64,000 nucleotides of DNA from F23-D06 sp963620035 (GCA_963620035.1 CAVEXN010000002.1:57455-121454), one strand, 5' to 3'; numbered from the stretch's first letter, positions 37,763-46,627 are shown. Program-made: numbers and translations. Notes: generated by a model from the sequence alone, not told the origin.

Positions 37763-39103
37763 ATGTTTGAGAATTTATCCGACAGGCTAGAAAGGGCGTT
37801 CAAGATCATCAAGGGTCAAGGTTACATTACAGAAATAAATGTGGCCGAGACGATGAAAGAGGTGCGTAAGGCTCTTCTGGATGCTGATGTCAGTTATAAG
37901 ATCGCCAAGGATTTCACCGATGAGGTAAAGAAGAAAGCGTTGGGCATGAATGTGCTCAAGGCTGTCTCCCCGAGCCAGTTGATGGTCAAGATCACTTACG
38001 ACGAACTGATCGCCCTGATGGGGCGAGATGCCGTTGACATTAACCTGAAAGGAAGCCCGGCCGTTATTCTGATGGCCGGACTTCAGGGCTCCGGTAAGAC
38101 AACCCATGCCGCCAAATTGGCCAAAATGCTCAAAAACAAGCGCGGCAAGAAACCGTTGCTGGTGGCCGGCGACGTTTACCGCCCGGCTGCCATCGACCAG
38201 CTGAAGGTGCTGGGGGAGCAGATCGACGTGCCCGTATATACGGAGACCGGCTGCCAAGACCCCGTGAAGATAGCCAAGAACGGCGTCAAATATGCCAAAG
38301 ATTATGGCTATGATGTAGTTCTGGTAGATACAGCGGGCCGCCTTGCCGTTGATGATGAAATGATGAAGGAAATCGGCAATATCAAGGACGCCGTGAACCC
38401 TCACGAGATTCTGTTCGTGGTGGATGCCATGACCGGCCAGGATGCCGTGAACACCGCCAAGGCCTTTAACGACAAACTTGATTTTGACGGTGTCATCCTC
38501 ACCAAGATGGATGGCGACACACGGGGCGGCGCAGCGCTCACCATCCGCGCCGTGGTCAAAAAACCGATCAAGTTCATCGGCACGGGCGAGAAGATGGAAG
38601 CCCTTGACGTGTTCCACCCCGACCGGCTTGCAGAACGTATCCTCGGCATGGGCGATATCCGCTCTTTCGTGGAAAGGGCCCAAGACCAGTTCGATCAGGA
38701 AGAGGCCGCAAAACTGCAGAAGAAACTCGCCAAAAACCAGTTCGATTTCAACGACTTCCTGTCGCAAATCCAACAAATCAAGAAGATGGGCAATGTCAAG
38801 GACCTGATGTCGATGATTCCGGGTATGGGCAAGGTGGTGAAGAACATGGACATTGACGACAATGCTTTCAAGAGCGTTGAGGTTATCATCCAGTCGATGA
38901 CCCCGCAGGAGAGAGCCAATCCGGACATCATCAACGGGTCGCGCCGCAAGCGCATTGCCCGAGGCAGCGGCCGCGACATCCAGGAGGTGAACCGTCTGCT
39001 CAAACAGTTTGAAGATACCCGCAAGATGATGAAGATGGTGAACAGCGGCAAAGCCGGCAATCTTATGCGCGCGATGAACGCCCCCGGCCGCCGGCCTCTA
39101 TAA
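37763..39103 (+). CDS. ffh: Signal recognition particle protein Ffh
   Basis: This 446-residue GTPase binds signal sequences and, with 4.5S RNA and FtsY, delivers nascent membrane proteins. The N domain (1-90) is followed by the G domain with P-loop GLQGSGKTT at 106-114, DTAGRL at 189-194, TKMDGDTRGG, and GTGEK. The methionine-rich M domain (about 300-446) has SMIPGMGKV and the RRKRIARGSG RNA-binding loop. It starts 17 bp after thrS. The SRP RNA gene itself was not found in the window. Confidence 0.99.
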   Translation: MFENLSDRLERAFKIIKGQGYITEINVAETMKEVRKALLDADVSYKIAKDFTDEVKKKALGMNVLKAVSPSQLMVKITYDELIALMGRDAVDINLKGSPAVILMAGLQGSGKTTHAAKLAKMLKNKRGKKPLLVAGDVYRPAAIDQLKVLGEQIDVPVYTETGCQDPVKIAKNGVKYAKDYGYDVVLVDTAGRLAVDDEMMKEIGNIKDAVNPHEILFVVDAMTGQDAVNTAKAFNDKLDFDGVILTKMDGDTRGGAALTIRAVVKKPIKFIGTGEKMEALDVFHPDRLAERILGMGDIRSFVERAQDQFDQEEAAKLQKKLAKNQFDFNDFLSQIQQIKKMGNVKDLMSMIPGMGKVVKNMDIDDNAFKSVEVIIQSMTPQERANPDIINGSRRKRIARGSGRDIQEVNRLLKQFEDTRKMMKMVNSGKAGNLMRAMNAPGRRPL

Positions 39104-39129
39104 ACAAGTAGAAAAAGAAACCCAAAAAA

Positions 39130-40008
39130 ATGGCACAAATAATAAACGGCAAGGAAATTGCCGACACCATAAAGACGGAACTGGCAATGGAGGTGAAAGG
39201 ACTGCTTGACAATGGGAAACCTGCTCCTCATCTCGCGGTTCTGATAGCCGGCGCCGACGGCGCCGCCCTCTCGTATGTGAAAAGCATCGAGAAACAGTGC
39301 AAGGCCGTAGGCTATACGGCTTCCGTTTACAGGTTTCCCTCGAATGTGAATGAAGAGGAATTTCTCAACACAATCGATTTCCTGAACAACGATGATGAAA
39401 TCGACGGCTATATTATCCAGATGCCGCTTCCGGCACAGGTCTCTATCGACAAGGTGACGGCACACGTCTCCCCGGATAAAGATATGGACTGTTTTCATCC
39501 GGTCAATATGGGAAGACTGCTGCTGGGCAAGGATTGTTATGCTCCGGCCACGCCGCAGGGCGTTATGGAACTGATCCGCCGCAGCAATATCGAGACAGCA
39601 GGGAAAGACTGCGTCATATTAGGGCGCAGCAATATTGTAGGAAAGCCGTTGGCAATGATGCTGTTGCAGAAAGATGCCAATGCCACCGTCACGGTATGCC
39701 ATAGCCGTACCGCCAACCTGAAAAAGGTTTGCAGCCGTGCCGACATCCTCATTGTGGCCATAGGACGTCCCGAGATGATAACATCAGACTATGTGAAAGA
39801 AAAAGCAACAGTGATAGATGTGGGTATTCATCGCATCCCCGACCCGGGCTATCCGTCAGGCTACCGTGTCTGCGGCGATGTGAAGTTTGATGAGGTGAGC
39901 AAGAAGTGCGAAGTGATAACACCGGTGCCGGGCGGGGTAGGGTCTATGACGATGGCCTGCCTCTTGCAGAACACAATGAAGGCGTACAAGAAAAGAAAAA
40001 CAAATTAA
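39130..40008 (+). CDS. folD: Bifunctional methylene-THF dehydrogenase/cyclohydrolase
   Basis: This 292-residue enzyme interconverts 5,10-methylene-THF and 10-formyl-THF, the formyl donor used by PurN and for initiator tRNA. Signature elements are SYVKSIEKQCKAVGY with the catalytic lysine, IQMPLPAQ, PATPQGVMEL, and the NADP-binding GRSNIVGKPLAMML. The C-terminal PVPGGVGSMTMACLL is intact. It follows ffh by 26 bp, a pairing often seen in this phylum. Confidence 0.98.
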   Translation: MAQIINGKEIADTIKTELAMEVKGLLDNGKPAPHLAVLIAGADGAALSYVKSIEKQCKAVGYTASVYRFPSNVNEEEFLNTIDFLNNDDEIDGYIIQMPLPAQVSIDKVTAHVSPDKDMDCFHPVNMGRLLLGKDCYAPATPQGVMELIRRSNIETAGKDCVILGRSNIVGKPLAMMLLQKDANATVTVCHSRTANLKKVCSRADILIVAIGRPEMITSDYVKEKATVIDVGIHRIPDPGYPSGYRVCGDVKFDEVSKKCEVITPVPGGVGSMTMACLLQNTMKAYKKRKTN

Positions 40009-40019
40009 AAGCATAGCGT

Positions 40020-40766
40020 ATGAAACTTTTACTGATCAGCAATTCGACGAATTATAAAGAGCCCTATCTTGGCTGGTGTCAGCCTCTTCTGGCAGAGTTC
40101 ATGCAGGGCACTGCGCAAAACGCCGCTTTTGTTCCGTATGCAGGCGTGGATGTAGGCGGAAAGGTCTATCCCGAGAGTTATGATGCCTATACGGAGCGAG
40201 TGCATAAAGTGTTTTCGCAGTTCGGCAAAAAGATAATTTCAGTCCATGCTGCGGAAAACCCTGTTGAGGTCATCGAAAACGCCGACCTCATAGTGGTAGG
40301 CGGAGGCAACACGTTCCATCTGGTTGCCGAACTGCACCGCAACAGGCTCATAGAGCCCATTCGCCGTAAAGTGATGGAGGGGACACCCTACATTGGCTGG
40401 AGCGCTGGCTCCAATGTGGCCTGCCCGACCCTCTGCACTACCAACGATATGCCGATTGTGATGCCCGAAAGTTTCAAATGTTTCGATTTTGTGCCTTTCC
40501 AGATCAACCCGCATTATATTGACCCCTATCCGCAAGACATCAACGATGCCATCCGTCATGGCGGTGAAACGCGTCAGGTGCGCATTTCAGAGTATCTGGC
40601 CGTCAATCAGCGGATGACGGTGGCAGGGCTGCGCGAGGGAACGGCATTGTGGGTCGAAAATGAACGCATCACGCTCAAGGGAACGCGGAAGATGATTGTG
40701 CTTCGTTATGGAAAAGAACCCGAAGAGAAGAATCCGGGCGAAACATTCTCTTTCAATCTCCGATAG
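40020..40766 (+). CDS. pepE: Dipeptidase E (alpha-aspartyl dipeptidase)
   Basis: This 248-residue S51 serine peptidase hydrolyses Asp-Xaa dipeptides in the cytoplasm. The nucleophile is Ser128 in IGWSAGSNVA; VVGGGNTFHL and INPHYIDP match the family's remaining active-site blocks. There is no signal peptide. It is the last gene of the thrS operon (11 bp after folD) and is followed by a strong terminator. Confidence 0.95.
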   Translation: MKLLLISNSTNYKEPYLGWCQPLLAEFMQGTAQNAAFVPYAGVDVGGKVYPESYDAYTERVHKVFSQFGKKIISVHAAENPVEVIENADLIVVGGGNTFHLVAELHRNRLIEPIRRKVMEGTPYIGWSAGSNVACPTLCTTNDMPIVMPESFKCFDFVPFQINPHYIDPYPQDINDAIRHGGETRQVRISEYLAVNQRMTVAGLREGTALWVENERITLKGTRKMIVLRYGKEPEEKNPGETFSFNLR

Positions 40767-40785
40767 CCAAAGTGCATACAGACAC

Positions 40786-40830
40786 CGGAAGATGCCGCAG
40801 AACCAGCGTCTGCGGCACTTCCGTTTTTTT
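40786..40830 (+). terminator. Terminator of the thrS-ffh-folD-pepE operon
   Basis: CGGAAG and TGCCGCAGA (40786-40801, with A40792 bulged) pair with TCTGCGGCA and CTTCCG (40809-40823), giving a 15-bp stem with a 7-nt loop. Seven T residues follow. Confidence 0.93.
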
Positions 40831-40860
40831 ATCGTAAACAATAATCAAAAAGCATAGAAC

Positions 40861-41682
40861 ATGGATAGATTCATCGAAGCCGCCAAGACATTTCTGACGG
40901 ATGTAATCTTTAAAAACATACCGCAGGTAATCATAGCATTGCTGGTATTGTATATCGGACTGAAACTGATCAAGCTGTTGGGCAAACTGCTGAACAAGTC
41001 GTACCAACGTCACAAAGTTGACCCGTCACTGCAGCAGTTCCTCAACTCGCTGATTGACGTTTCTCTCAAAGTGGTGTTAGTGTTGACCGTCATGGGCATT
41101 ATGGGCATCAAGATGACCACTTTCGTGGCAATCTTGGGTGCTGCGGGTTTGGCGGTAGGCATGGCATTGCAGGGTACACTGCAGAACTTTGCCGGCGGCG
41201 TCATCATCTTGCTGCTCCGACCTTTCAAGGTGGGCGACTATATCGAGCAGGGCACATACGCCGGATATGTGGAGAGCATCAAGATATTCAGCACAATGCT
41301 CCGCACATACGACAACAAGAACATCATCATTCCCAACACTGAGTTGGCGACAAAATCGGTGACCAACCACACCAGTTGGCCGATGAGCAGGGTTTCAATC
41401 AAGGTGGGCATAGCTTACGGTGAATCTGTAGAGAAAGCACGCGGCGTGATGTTGCGGGTGGCCGACGGGTGCAAGCCGGTGTTGCGCGAGCCCAACAAGC
41501 CTAAGGTAGTTGTCGACAGTTTGGGCGCGCATGCGGTGGAACTGGTCCTGTATGTCTGGATGAAGCCTGAGGACTACTGGACCGTGTTGTATGAACTCAA
41601 CGAGAACATCTATTCAGAGTTCCGTCGAGAGGGGATTGAAATCCCTTACAATCAAATGGATGTGCATATCAGGCAGTCATAG
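40861..41682 (+). CDS. MscS-family small-conductance mechanosensitive channel
   Basis: This 273-residue channel opens on membrane tension to release solutes during osmotic downshift. Three hydrophobic helices are visible (about 16-40, 60-80 and 88-118). The third is the glycine/alanine-rich pore helix (ILGAAGLAVGMALQGTLQNF), followed by GGVIILLLRPFKVGDYIE and the beta domain. It ends with the family's C-terminal IPYNQMDVHI. It stands between the pepE terminator and the ribosomal operon promoter. Confidence 0.95.
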   Translation: MDRFIEAAKTFLTDVIFKNIPQVIIALLVLYIGLKLIKLLGKLLNKSYQRHKVDPSLQQFLNSLIDVSLKVVLVLTVMGIMGIKMTTFVAILGAAGLAVGMALQGTLQNFAGGVIILLLRPFKVGDYIEQGTYAGYVESIKIFSTMLRTYDNKNIIIPNTELATKSVTNHTSWPMSRVSIKVGIAYGESVEKARGVMLRVADGCKPVLREPNKPKVVVDSLGAHAVELVLYVWMKPEDYWTVLYELNENIYSEFRREGIEIPYNQMDVHIRQS

Positions 41683-41736
41683 GAAAATCTTTCAGGAAAA
41701 ATATTTATAAACAACGGATTGTATAAAAAAAAATTC

Positions 41737-41744
41737 TATTTTTG
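41737..41744 (+). promoter_or_regulatory. Promoter -7 element for the rplV-rpsE operon
   Basis: TATTTTTG followed by CCGCCC matches TAnnTTTG. It lies 96 bp before rplV, leaving a leader of about 85 nt. A promoter here is unusual, because rplV is normally an internal gene of the S10 operon. Confidence 0.65.
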
Positions 41745-41839
41745 CCGCCCGATTAGTATGGGTATTTTGGGGGGTGGGAAAAGAATGCGTACAGAATTTG
41801 TATATAGATAAATAAGAATAAAATAAGGTAAGAAACGAA

Positions 41840-42274
41840 ATGAGTGCAAACAAGAAATTAGCAGCCGAAGCGCGCAAAGAAGCCAACAAGACGATCTATA
41901 TGGCCCGATTAGTGGATAATCCGACCTCACCGCGCAAAATGAGAATTATGGCAAACGTGATTCGCGGCAAGAATGTAGATTATGCTATGAGTGTGTTGAA
42001 ATACAGTCGCAGGGAAGCAGCGGAGAAGCTGTTGAAACTCTTGAAGTCGGCAGTGGCCAACTGGCAGGTAAAGAATGACGGCGCACGGCTGGAGAATGCC
42101 GACCTGTATGTCAGGACCATCATGGTAGATGGCGGAAGGATGTTGAAGCGCATCCGCACGGCACCTCAGGGGCGCGCCAATCGTATCAGGAAACGTTCCA
42201 ATCACGTGACACTGATAATTGCCGACAGGAACATGGAAAAAGCAAATGCAGAAAAAATAACAACAGAAGAATAA
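41840..42274 (+). CDS. rplV: 50S ribosomal protein L22
   Basis: This 144-residue L22 protein lines the exit tunnel of the 50S subunit. The core NPTSPRKMRIMANVIRGKNVDYA and the tunnel loop APQGRANRIRKRSNHVTLII are intact, and the N-terminal extension (MSANKKLAAEARKEANKTIY) is like other Bacteroidales. The expected upstream neighbour rpsS is absent: mscS lies upstream instead, so this is the first gene of the operon here. Confidence 0.98.
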   Translation: MSANKKLAAEARKEANKTIYMARLVDNPTSPRKMRIMANVIRGKNVDYAMSVLKYSRREAAEKLLKLLKSAVANWQVKNDGARLENADLYVRTIMVDGGRMLKRIRTAPQGRANRIRKRSNHVTLIIADRNMEKANAEKITTEE

Positions 42275-42293
42275 ATACAATAATTAATCAAGT

Positions 42294-43046
42294 ATGGGTC
42301 AAAAAGTAAATCCGGTAGGCTTACGCCTCGGCATAGTCAGGGGCTGGGATTCTAATTGGTATGGCGGCAAATCATTCGCCAGTAAGATTGTCGAAGATGA
42401 CAAAATCAGAAAATATCTGAATGCAAAGTTTTCCAAAGCCGGCATCTCGAAAATTTATATTGAAAGAACATTGAAGCTGGTCACGGTCACCATCAGCACC
42501 GCGCGTCCGGGTCTTATCATCGGCAAGGGCGGCACAGAAGTGGATAAAGTCAAGGAAGAGTTGAAGGTGATTACAGGCAAGGAAATACAGATCAACATCG
42601 TAGAGGTGAAACGTCCGGATTTGGATGCACAGCTTGTGGCCCAGAACATCGCCAGACAGATTGAAGGTCGTGTGGCATACAAGAAAGCCATCAAGACAGC
42701 CATCTCATCCACTATGCGTGCCCAGGCTGACGGCATCAAGATTACGGCAGCGGGTCGTTTGGGCGGTGCCGAAATGGCACGGTCGGAACATTTCAAAGAG
42801 GGACGCATCCCGTTGCACACGTTGCGGGCAGACATCGACTATGCTCCGGTAGAGGCTCATACGACCTACGGATGTATCGGCATCAAGGTTTGGATTTGCC
42901 GCGGCATCGTCTATGGCAAGCGCGACCTGTTTGCGCAGGGCTCTGACAACAAGGAACAGAAAGGCGGTCCGGCAAAGCGTATGTACCGCGGGCCCCGCAA
43001 AGGCGGCAACGGTCCGAGAAACAACAACAGAACAAACAATAACTAA
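42294..43046 (+). CDS. rpsC: 30S ribosomal protein S3
   Basis: This 250-residue S3 protein binds the 30S head near the mRNA entry. The N-terminus MGQKVNPVGLRLGIVRGWDS, the KH domain with GLIIGKGGTEV, and the C-terminal VKVWI-like block (GCIGIKVWICRGIVY) are visible. A low-complexity Gly/Asn/Arg tail closes it. It starts 19 bp after rplV. Confidence 0.98.
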   Translation: MGQKVNPVGLRLGIVRGWDSNWYGGKSFASKIVEDDKIRKYLNAKFSKAGISKIYIERTLKLVTVTISTARPGLIIGKGGTEVDKVKEELKVITGKEIQINIVEVKRPDLDAQLVAQNIARQIEGRVAYKKAIKTAISSTMRAQADGIKITAAGRLGGAEMARSEHFKEGRIPLHTLRADIDYAPVEAHTTYGCIGIKVWICRGIVYGKRDLFAQGSDNKEQKGGPAKRMYRGPRKGGNGPRNNNRTNNN

Positions 43047-43097
43047 TGCCGACGCCAAGATGCCGGCAATAAATAACAATAAAAAACATTAAAAGCA

Positions 43098-43523
43098 ATG
43101 TTACAACCGAAAAAGACCAAATACAGAAGGCCGCAGAAAGGCAGGATGAAATCGATCACCAAGCGTGGCGCTGAAATTTCATTCGGCTCGTTCGCGCTGA
43201 AAACACTGGATGAATTTTGGATCAGTGCCCGTCAGATTGAAGCAGCCCGTCAGGCCATCACTCGTGAAATGAAACGTGAAGGACAGTTGTGGATCCGCAT
43301 TTTCCCAGACCGTCCGGTCACCAAGAAACCGGCAGAAGTCCGTATGGGTAAAGGTAAGGGTACGCCCGAGTATTTCGCCGCCCGCGTAAGCCCGGGACGC
43401 ATACTTTTCGAAGCCGACGGCATTCCGATGGAAGTTGCCAAGGAAGCCATGAGACTGGGAGCACAGAAGTTGCCCGTCCATACGAAGTTCATTGTCAGAA
43501 GAGATTATTCAGAAGAAATTTAA
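43098..43523 (+). CDS. rplP: 50S ribosomal protein L16
   Basis: This 141-residue L16 protein sits near the peptidyl transferase centre. It shows LQPKKTKYRRPQKGRMK, EAARQAITREMKREG, IFPDRPVTKKPAEVRMGKGKG, and the C-terminal KLPVHTKFIVR. Position and length are typical for the S10 operon. Confidence 0.98.
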   Translation: MLQPKKTKYRRPQKGRMKSITKRGAEISFGSFALKTLDEFWISARQIEAARQAITREMKREGQLWIRIFPDRPVTKKPAEVRMGKGKGTPEYFAARVSPGRILFEADGIPMEVAKEAMRLGAQKLPVHTKFIVRRDYSEEI

Positions 43524-43534
43524 CACGAGGCAGT

Positions 43535-43735
43535 ATGAAACAGAAAGTCATAAACGAACTTACCACTCCGGAAATAAAAGAGAAGCTGGACAATGAAAAG
43601 GACCAACTTGTCAAGATGAGACTCAACCATGCGATTTCTCCGCTTGAGAATCCTCAGAAGATAAAGGAGCACCGCCGCACCATCGCCAGGCTGCACACAG
43701 AACTGCGGAAACGCGAAATGAACGAAAATAAATAA
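43535..43735 (+). CDS. rpmC: 50S ribosomal protein L29
   Basis: This 66-residue two-helix L29 protein is found near the tunnel exit. ELTTPEIKEKL and NPQKIKEHRRTIARLHTEL match the family. It lies 11 bp after rplP. A weak GAGG precedes the start. Confidence 0.96.
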   Translation: MKQKVINELTTPEIKEKLDNEKDQLVKMRLNHAISPLENPQKIKEHRRTIARLHTELRKREMNENK

Positions 43736-43747
43736 TCGCCGGATATT

Positions 43748-44002
43748 ATGGAAAGAAACAATAGAAAAGTGAGAGAAGGTGTCGTGGTCAGCGACAAGAT
43801 GGACAAGTCCATTGTCATTAAGGTCGAACGCAAGATGAAACACCCCATTTACGGAAAGTTCCTCAAACGTTCCACCAAATTCATGGCACACGACGAGAAC
43901 AACGATTGCCATATCGGCGACAGAGTGAGAATTATGGAAACCCGGCCTTTGAGCAAGAACAAATGCTGGCGTTTAGTAGAAATCATTGAAAGAGCTAAAT
44001 AA
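43748..44002 (+). CDS. rpsQ: 30S ribosomal protein S17
   Basis: This 84-residue OB-fold S17 protein binds 16S rRNA. The motifs GVVVSDKMDKSIVI, KHPIYGKFLKRSTKFMAHDE and GDRVRIMETRPLSKNKCWRL are standard. It is followed 2 bp later by rplN. Confidence 0.98.
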   Translation: MERNNRKVREGVVVSDKMDKSIVIKVERKMKHPIYGKFLKRSTKFMAHDENNDCHIGDRVRIMETRPLSKNKCWRLVEIIERAK

Positions 44003-44004
44003 TT

Positions 44005-44373
44005 ATGATACAACAAGAATCAAGAATGGCTGTTGCTGACAACAGCGGCGCAAAGGAAGTCCTCTGCATTCGAGTGCTGGGTGGCACGAAGAAACGCTAT
44101 GCAAGTGTGGGCGACAAGATTGTTGTCGCAATCAAGAGCGCTATACCTTCAGGTCAGGTGAAAGCCGGTACCGTGTCAAAGGCCGTAGTGGTACGCACCA
44201 AGAGACACATCCGCAGGAATGACGGCTCCTACATCAAATTCGATGACAATGCCGTTGTGCTGCTTACCGCTACCGACGAACTGCGCGGCACCCGTATTTT
44301 CGGCCCCGTCGCCCGCGAACTCCGCGAAAAACAGTTCATGAAAATCGTGTCTTTGGCTCCCGAAGTATTGTAA
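44005..44373 (+). CDS. rplN: 50S ribosomal protein L14
   Basis: This 122-residue L14 protein contacts the 30S subunit in bridge B5/B8. The N-terminus MIQQESRMAVADNSGAKEVL and C-terminal FGPVARELREKQFMKIVSLA are conserved, and length is exact for the family. Confidence 0.99.
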   Translation: MIQQESRMAVADNSGAKEVLCIRVLGGTKKRYASVGDKIVVAIKSAIPSGQVKAGTVSKAVVVRTKRHIRRNDGSYIKFDDNAVVLLTATDELRGTRIFGPVARELREKQFMKIVSLAPEVL

Positions 44374-44442
44374 CAATGGAATTATTTAAGATACACAATT
44401 GACAAAGACCAATTGGCAAACATTAAAAATCAGAAAAAGAAA

Positions 44443-44757
44443 ATGAAACTCAAAATCAAGAAAGGCGACATCGTAAAAGTCATCACCGGCGAGTACAAAG
44501 GTACTCAAGGGAAAGTCCTTGAGGTTATGCCGAGTGATTGCAAGGCTTTGGTCGAAGGCTGCAATATGGTGTCCAAGAGCACGAAGCCGAACGCCAAGAC
44601 GCCAAACGGTGGCATTATCAAGAAGGAAGCCCCTGTCCACATTTCCAACCTTATGGTTGTTGACGCTAAAGGTAACGCTACCCGCGTTGGCAGAAGATTG
44701 AACGACAAAGGTAAATTAGTCAGATATTCTAAAAAGTCAGGAGAGGAGATCAAATAA
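44443..44757 (+). CDS. rplX: 50S ribosomal protein L24
   Basis: This 104-residue KOW-domain L24 protein initiates 50S assembly. The ATG at 44443 (MKLKIKKGDIVKVITGEYKG) matches family N-termini; the frame continues upstream to a TTG at 44413 but those ten residues are not conserved. VEGCNMVSKSTKPNAKTPNG and YSKKSGEEIK are characteristic. Its stop overlaps the start of rplE by one base (TAATG). Confidence 0.96.
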   Translation: MKLKIKKGDIVKVITGEYKGTQGKVLEVMPSDCKALVEGCNMVSKSTKPNAKTPNGGIIKKEAPVHISNLMVVDAKGNATRVGRRLNDKGKLVRYSKKSGEEIK

Positions 44758-45311
44758 TGTATACACCGAGATATAAAGAAAAATACCAGAAAGAGGTTCT
44801 TCCCGCCCTCAAGGAGCAATTCGGATTCAAATCCGTGATGCGTGTTCCCCGCATTACCAAGATATGCCTTAACCAAGGTTTAGGAAAGTTCGGCATCGCC
44901 GACAAGAAACTCATAGATGCCGGTGTGCAGGAAATGACGATGATCGCAGGTCAGAAAGCCGTGGCAACGAAGTCAAAGAAGGATATATCTAACTTCAAAT
45001 TGAGAAAAGGCATGCCCATCGGCGTCCGCGTCACCCTGCACGGCGACCGTATGTATGAGTTCCTCGACAGACTTGTATCCGTTTCTATCCCCCGTATCCG
45101 TGACTTCAGAGGAATCAGCGACAGCGGTTTCGACGGAAGAGGAAACTATACGCTCGGCATCCCAGAACAGATTATCTTTCCGGAAATCGATATCGACAAG
45201 GTTGCCAAAATCAACGGTATGGACATCACTTTTGTGACGACTGCCCAGAACGACAAGGAGTGTCTTGCATTATTAAAAGAATTCGGATTACCCTTTAAAA
45301 ATCAAAAATAA
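44757..45311 (+). CDS. rplE: 50S ribosomal protein L5
   Basis: This 184-residue L5 protein binds 5S rRNA in the central protuberance. It shows PRITKICLNQGLG, KAVATKSKKDISNFKLRKGM, VSIPRIRDFRGIS and FDGRGNYTLGIPEQIIFPEI, all canonical. It overlaps rplX by one base and is 2 bp from rpsN. Confidence 0.99.
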   Translation: MYTPRYKEKYQKEVLPALKEQFGFKSVMRVPRITKICLNQGLGKFGIADKKLIDAGVQEMTMIAGQKAVATKSKKDISNFKLRKGMPIGVRVTLHGDRMYEFLDRLVSVSIPRIRDFRGISDSGFDGRGNYTLGIPEQIIFPEIDIDKVAKINGMDITFVTTAQNDKECLALLKEFGLPFKNQK

Positions 45312-45313
45312 TT

Positions 45314-45613
45314 ATGGCTAAAGAATCCTTAAAGGCTAAAGAAGTCAAAAGAGCAAAGTTAGTTGCTAAATATAGCGCAAAACGCGCAGAACTGAAGAAA
45401 ATCATGAAAGGCGACGATTATGATGCCAAAAGAGCAGCCGACATCGCCCTTCAGAAATTACCGCCCAATTCCAATCCCATCAGAATGCACAACCGCTGCA
45501 AGCTGACCGGTCGCCCTAAAGGCTATATCCGCCAGTTCGGTCTCTCCCGTATCAACTTCAGGGAAATGGCAATGGCAGGCCTTCTGCCGGGTGTAAAGAA
45601 AGCAAGTTGGTAA
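45314..45613 (+). CDS. rpsN: 30S ribosomal protein S14 (zinc-free form)
   Basis: This 99-residue long-form S14 protein lacks the CXXC zinc ribbon of the short form. It has MAKESLKAKEVKRAKLVAKY and the C-terminal RCKLTGRPKGYIRQFGLSRI. It is placed between rplE and rpsH as usual. Confidence 0.97.
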   Translation: MAKESLKAKEVKRAKLVAKYSAKRAELKKIMKGDDYDAKRAADIALQKLPPNSNPIRMHNRCKLTGRPKGYIRQFGLSRINFREMAMAGLLPGVKKASW

Positions 45614-45637
45614 TAAATATTTTAGAAGCATAAGATT

Positions 45638-46033
45638 ATGAATACCGATCCAATATCAGATTATTTGACTCGTTTGAGAAACGCTATCCGTGCTAATCAT
45701 AAAGTAGTGGAAATCCCCGCTTCTAACGAGAAAAGAGCTATCACGAAGATTCTCTTTGACAAAGGATACATTCTCAATTATAAATTCATCGAGGAGGGTC
45801 ATCCTACAATCAAGATAGCCTTGAAATACCACCCTGCCACCAAACAGTCAGCCATCACGACACTGCAGCGCGTCAGCCGTCCTGGTCTGCGTAAATATGT
45901 CGGCGTAGATGAAATGCCGTCTGTTCTCAATGGACTTGGCATCGCTATCATTTCTACTTCCCACGGTATGATGACCGACAAGGAAGCCAAGGCCCAGAAT
46001 GTAGGCGGTGAAGTCATTTGTTACATTAGTTAA
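45638..46033 (+). CDS. rpsH: 30S ribosomal protein S8
   Basis: This 131-residue S8 protein organises 16S rRNA helix 21; in other bacteria it represses the spc operon. DPISDYLTRLRNAIRANHK and the C-terminal GIAIISTSHGMMTDKEAKAQ are standard. It is followed by the strong Shine-Dalgarno sequence of rplF. Confidence 0.98.
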   Translation: MNTDPISDYLTRLRNAIRANHKVVEIPASNEKRAITKILFDKGYILNYKFIEEGHPTIKIALKYHPATKQSAITTLQRVSRPGLRKYVGVDEMPSVLNGLGIAIISTSHGMMTDKEAKAQNVGGEVICYIS

Positions 46034-46034
46034 T

Positions 46035-46041
46035 GAGGAGG
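46035..46041 (+). promoter_or_regulatory. Strong Shine-Dalgarno sequence before rplF
   Basis: GAGGAGG lies 7 nt before the rplF ATG, an ideal match to the 16S rRNA tail. Other genes in this window have little or no such complementarity, as expected for Bacteroidota, so this site stands out. Confidence 0.8.
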
Positions 46042-46048
46042 AATTGAT

Positions 46049-46609
46049 ATGTCAAGAATAGGAAAATTGCAAATCGCTATCCCCGCGGGGGTTGAAATAA
46101 AAAGAGACGAAAAGTCAAATGTGGTAACCGTGAAAGGTCCCAAAGGCGAGTTGAAACAGTATGTTGACCCTTGCATCGATATGAACATCGAAGACGGACA
46201 TATCCACTTCACCCGACCAAACGACAGCAAACGCTGCAAATCAATGCACGGTCTCTACAGAGCATTGGTCAACAATATGGTCACAGGCGTTTCAGAAGGT
46301 TTTCAGATCAAGTTGGAAGTCATAGGCGTCGGCTACAAGGCTGAAGCCAAAGGTGACCACCAACTGGATATGGGACTTGGCTATTCCCACAACATTCTGT
46401 TCGACTTTCCGGAAGAGATTTCGGTACAGACGATCAACGAAAAGGGTAAAAGCCCCGTCATCATCCTCAGCAGCATAGACAAACAACTGCTGGGTCAGGT
46501 TGCCAACAAGATTCGCTCATACAGGAAACCTGAACCATACAAAGGCAAAGGTATCCGCTTCCAAGGCGAATATATCAGGAAGAAAGCTGGTAAATCAGCA
46601 GAAAAATAA
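46049..46609 (+). CDS. rplF: 50S ribosomal protein L6
   Basis: This 186-residue L6 protein has two similar alpha/beta domains near the sarcin-ricin loop. MSRIGKLQIAIPAGVEI opens it and ends with EPYKGKGIRFQGEYIRKKAG, the family signature. A strong Shine-Dalgarno sequence precedes it. Confidence 0.99.
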   Translation: MSRIGKLQIAIPAGVEIKRDEKSNVVTVKGPKGELKQYVDPCIDMNIEDGHIHFTRPNDSKRCKSMHGLYRALVNNMVTGVSEGFQIKLEVIGVGYKAEAKGDHQLDMGLGYSHNILFDFPEEISVQTINEKGKSPVIILSSIDKQLLGQVANKIRSYRKPEPYKGKGIRFQGEYIRKKAGKSAEK

Positions 46610-46627
46610 CCTTGTAAATTTGTTATT

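Noticed and set aside
37787..38776. 329-codon minus-strand frame antisense to ffh
   Set aside because: It is a long shadow of the ffh reading frame due to codon bias, with no motif of its own.
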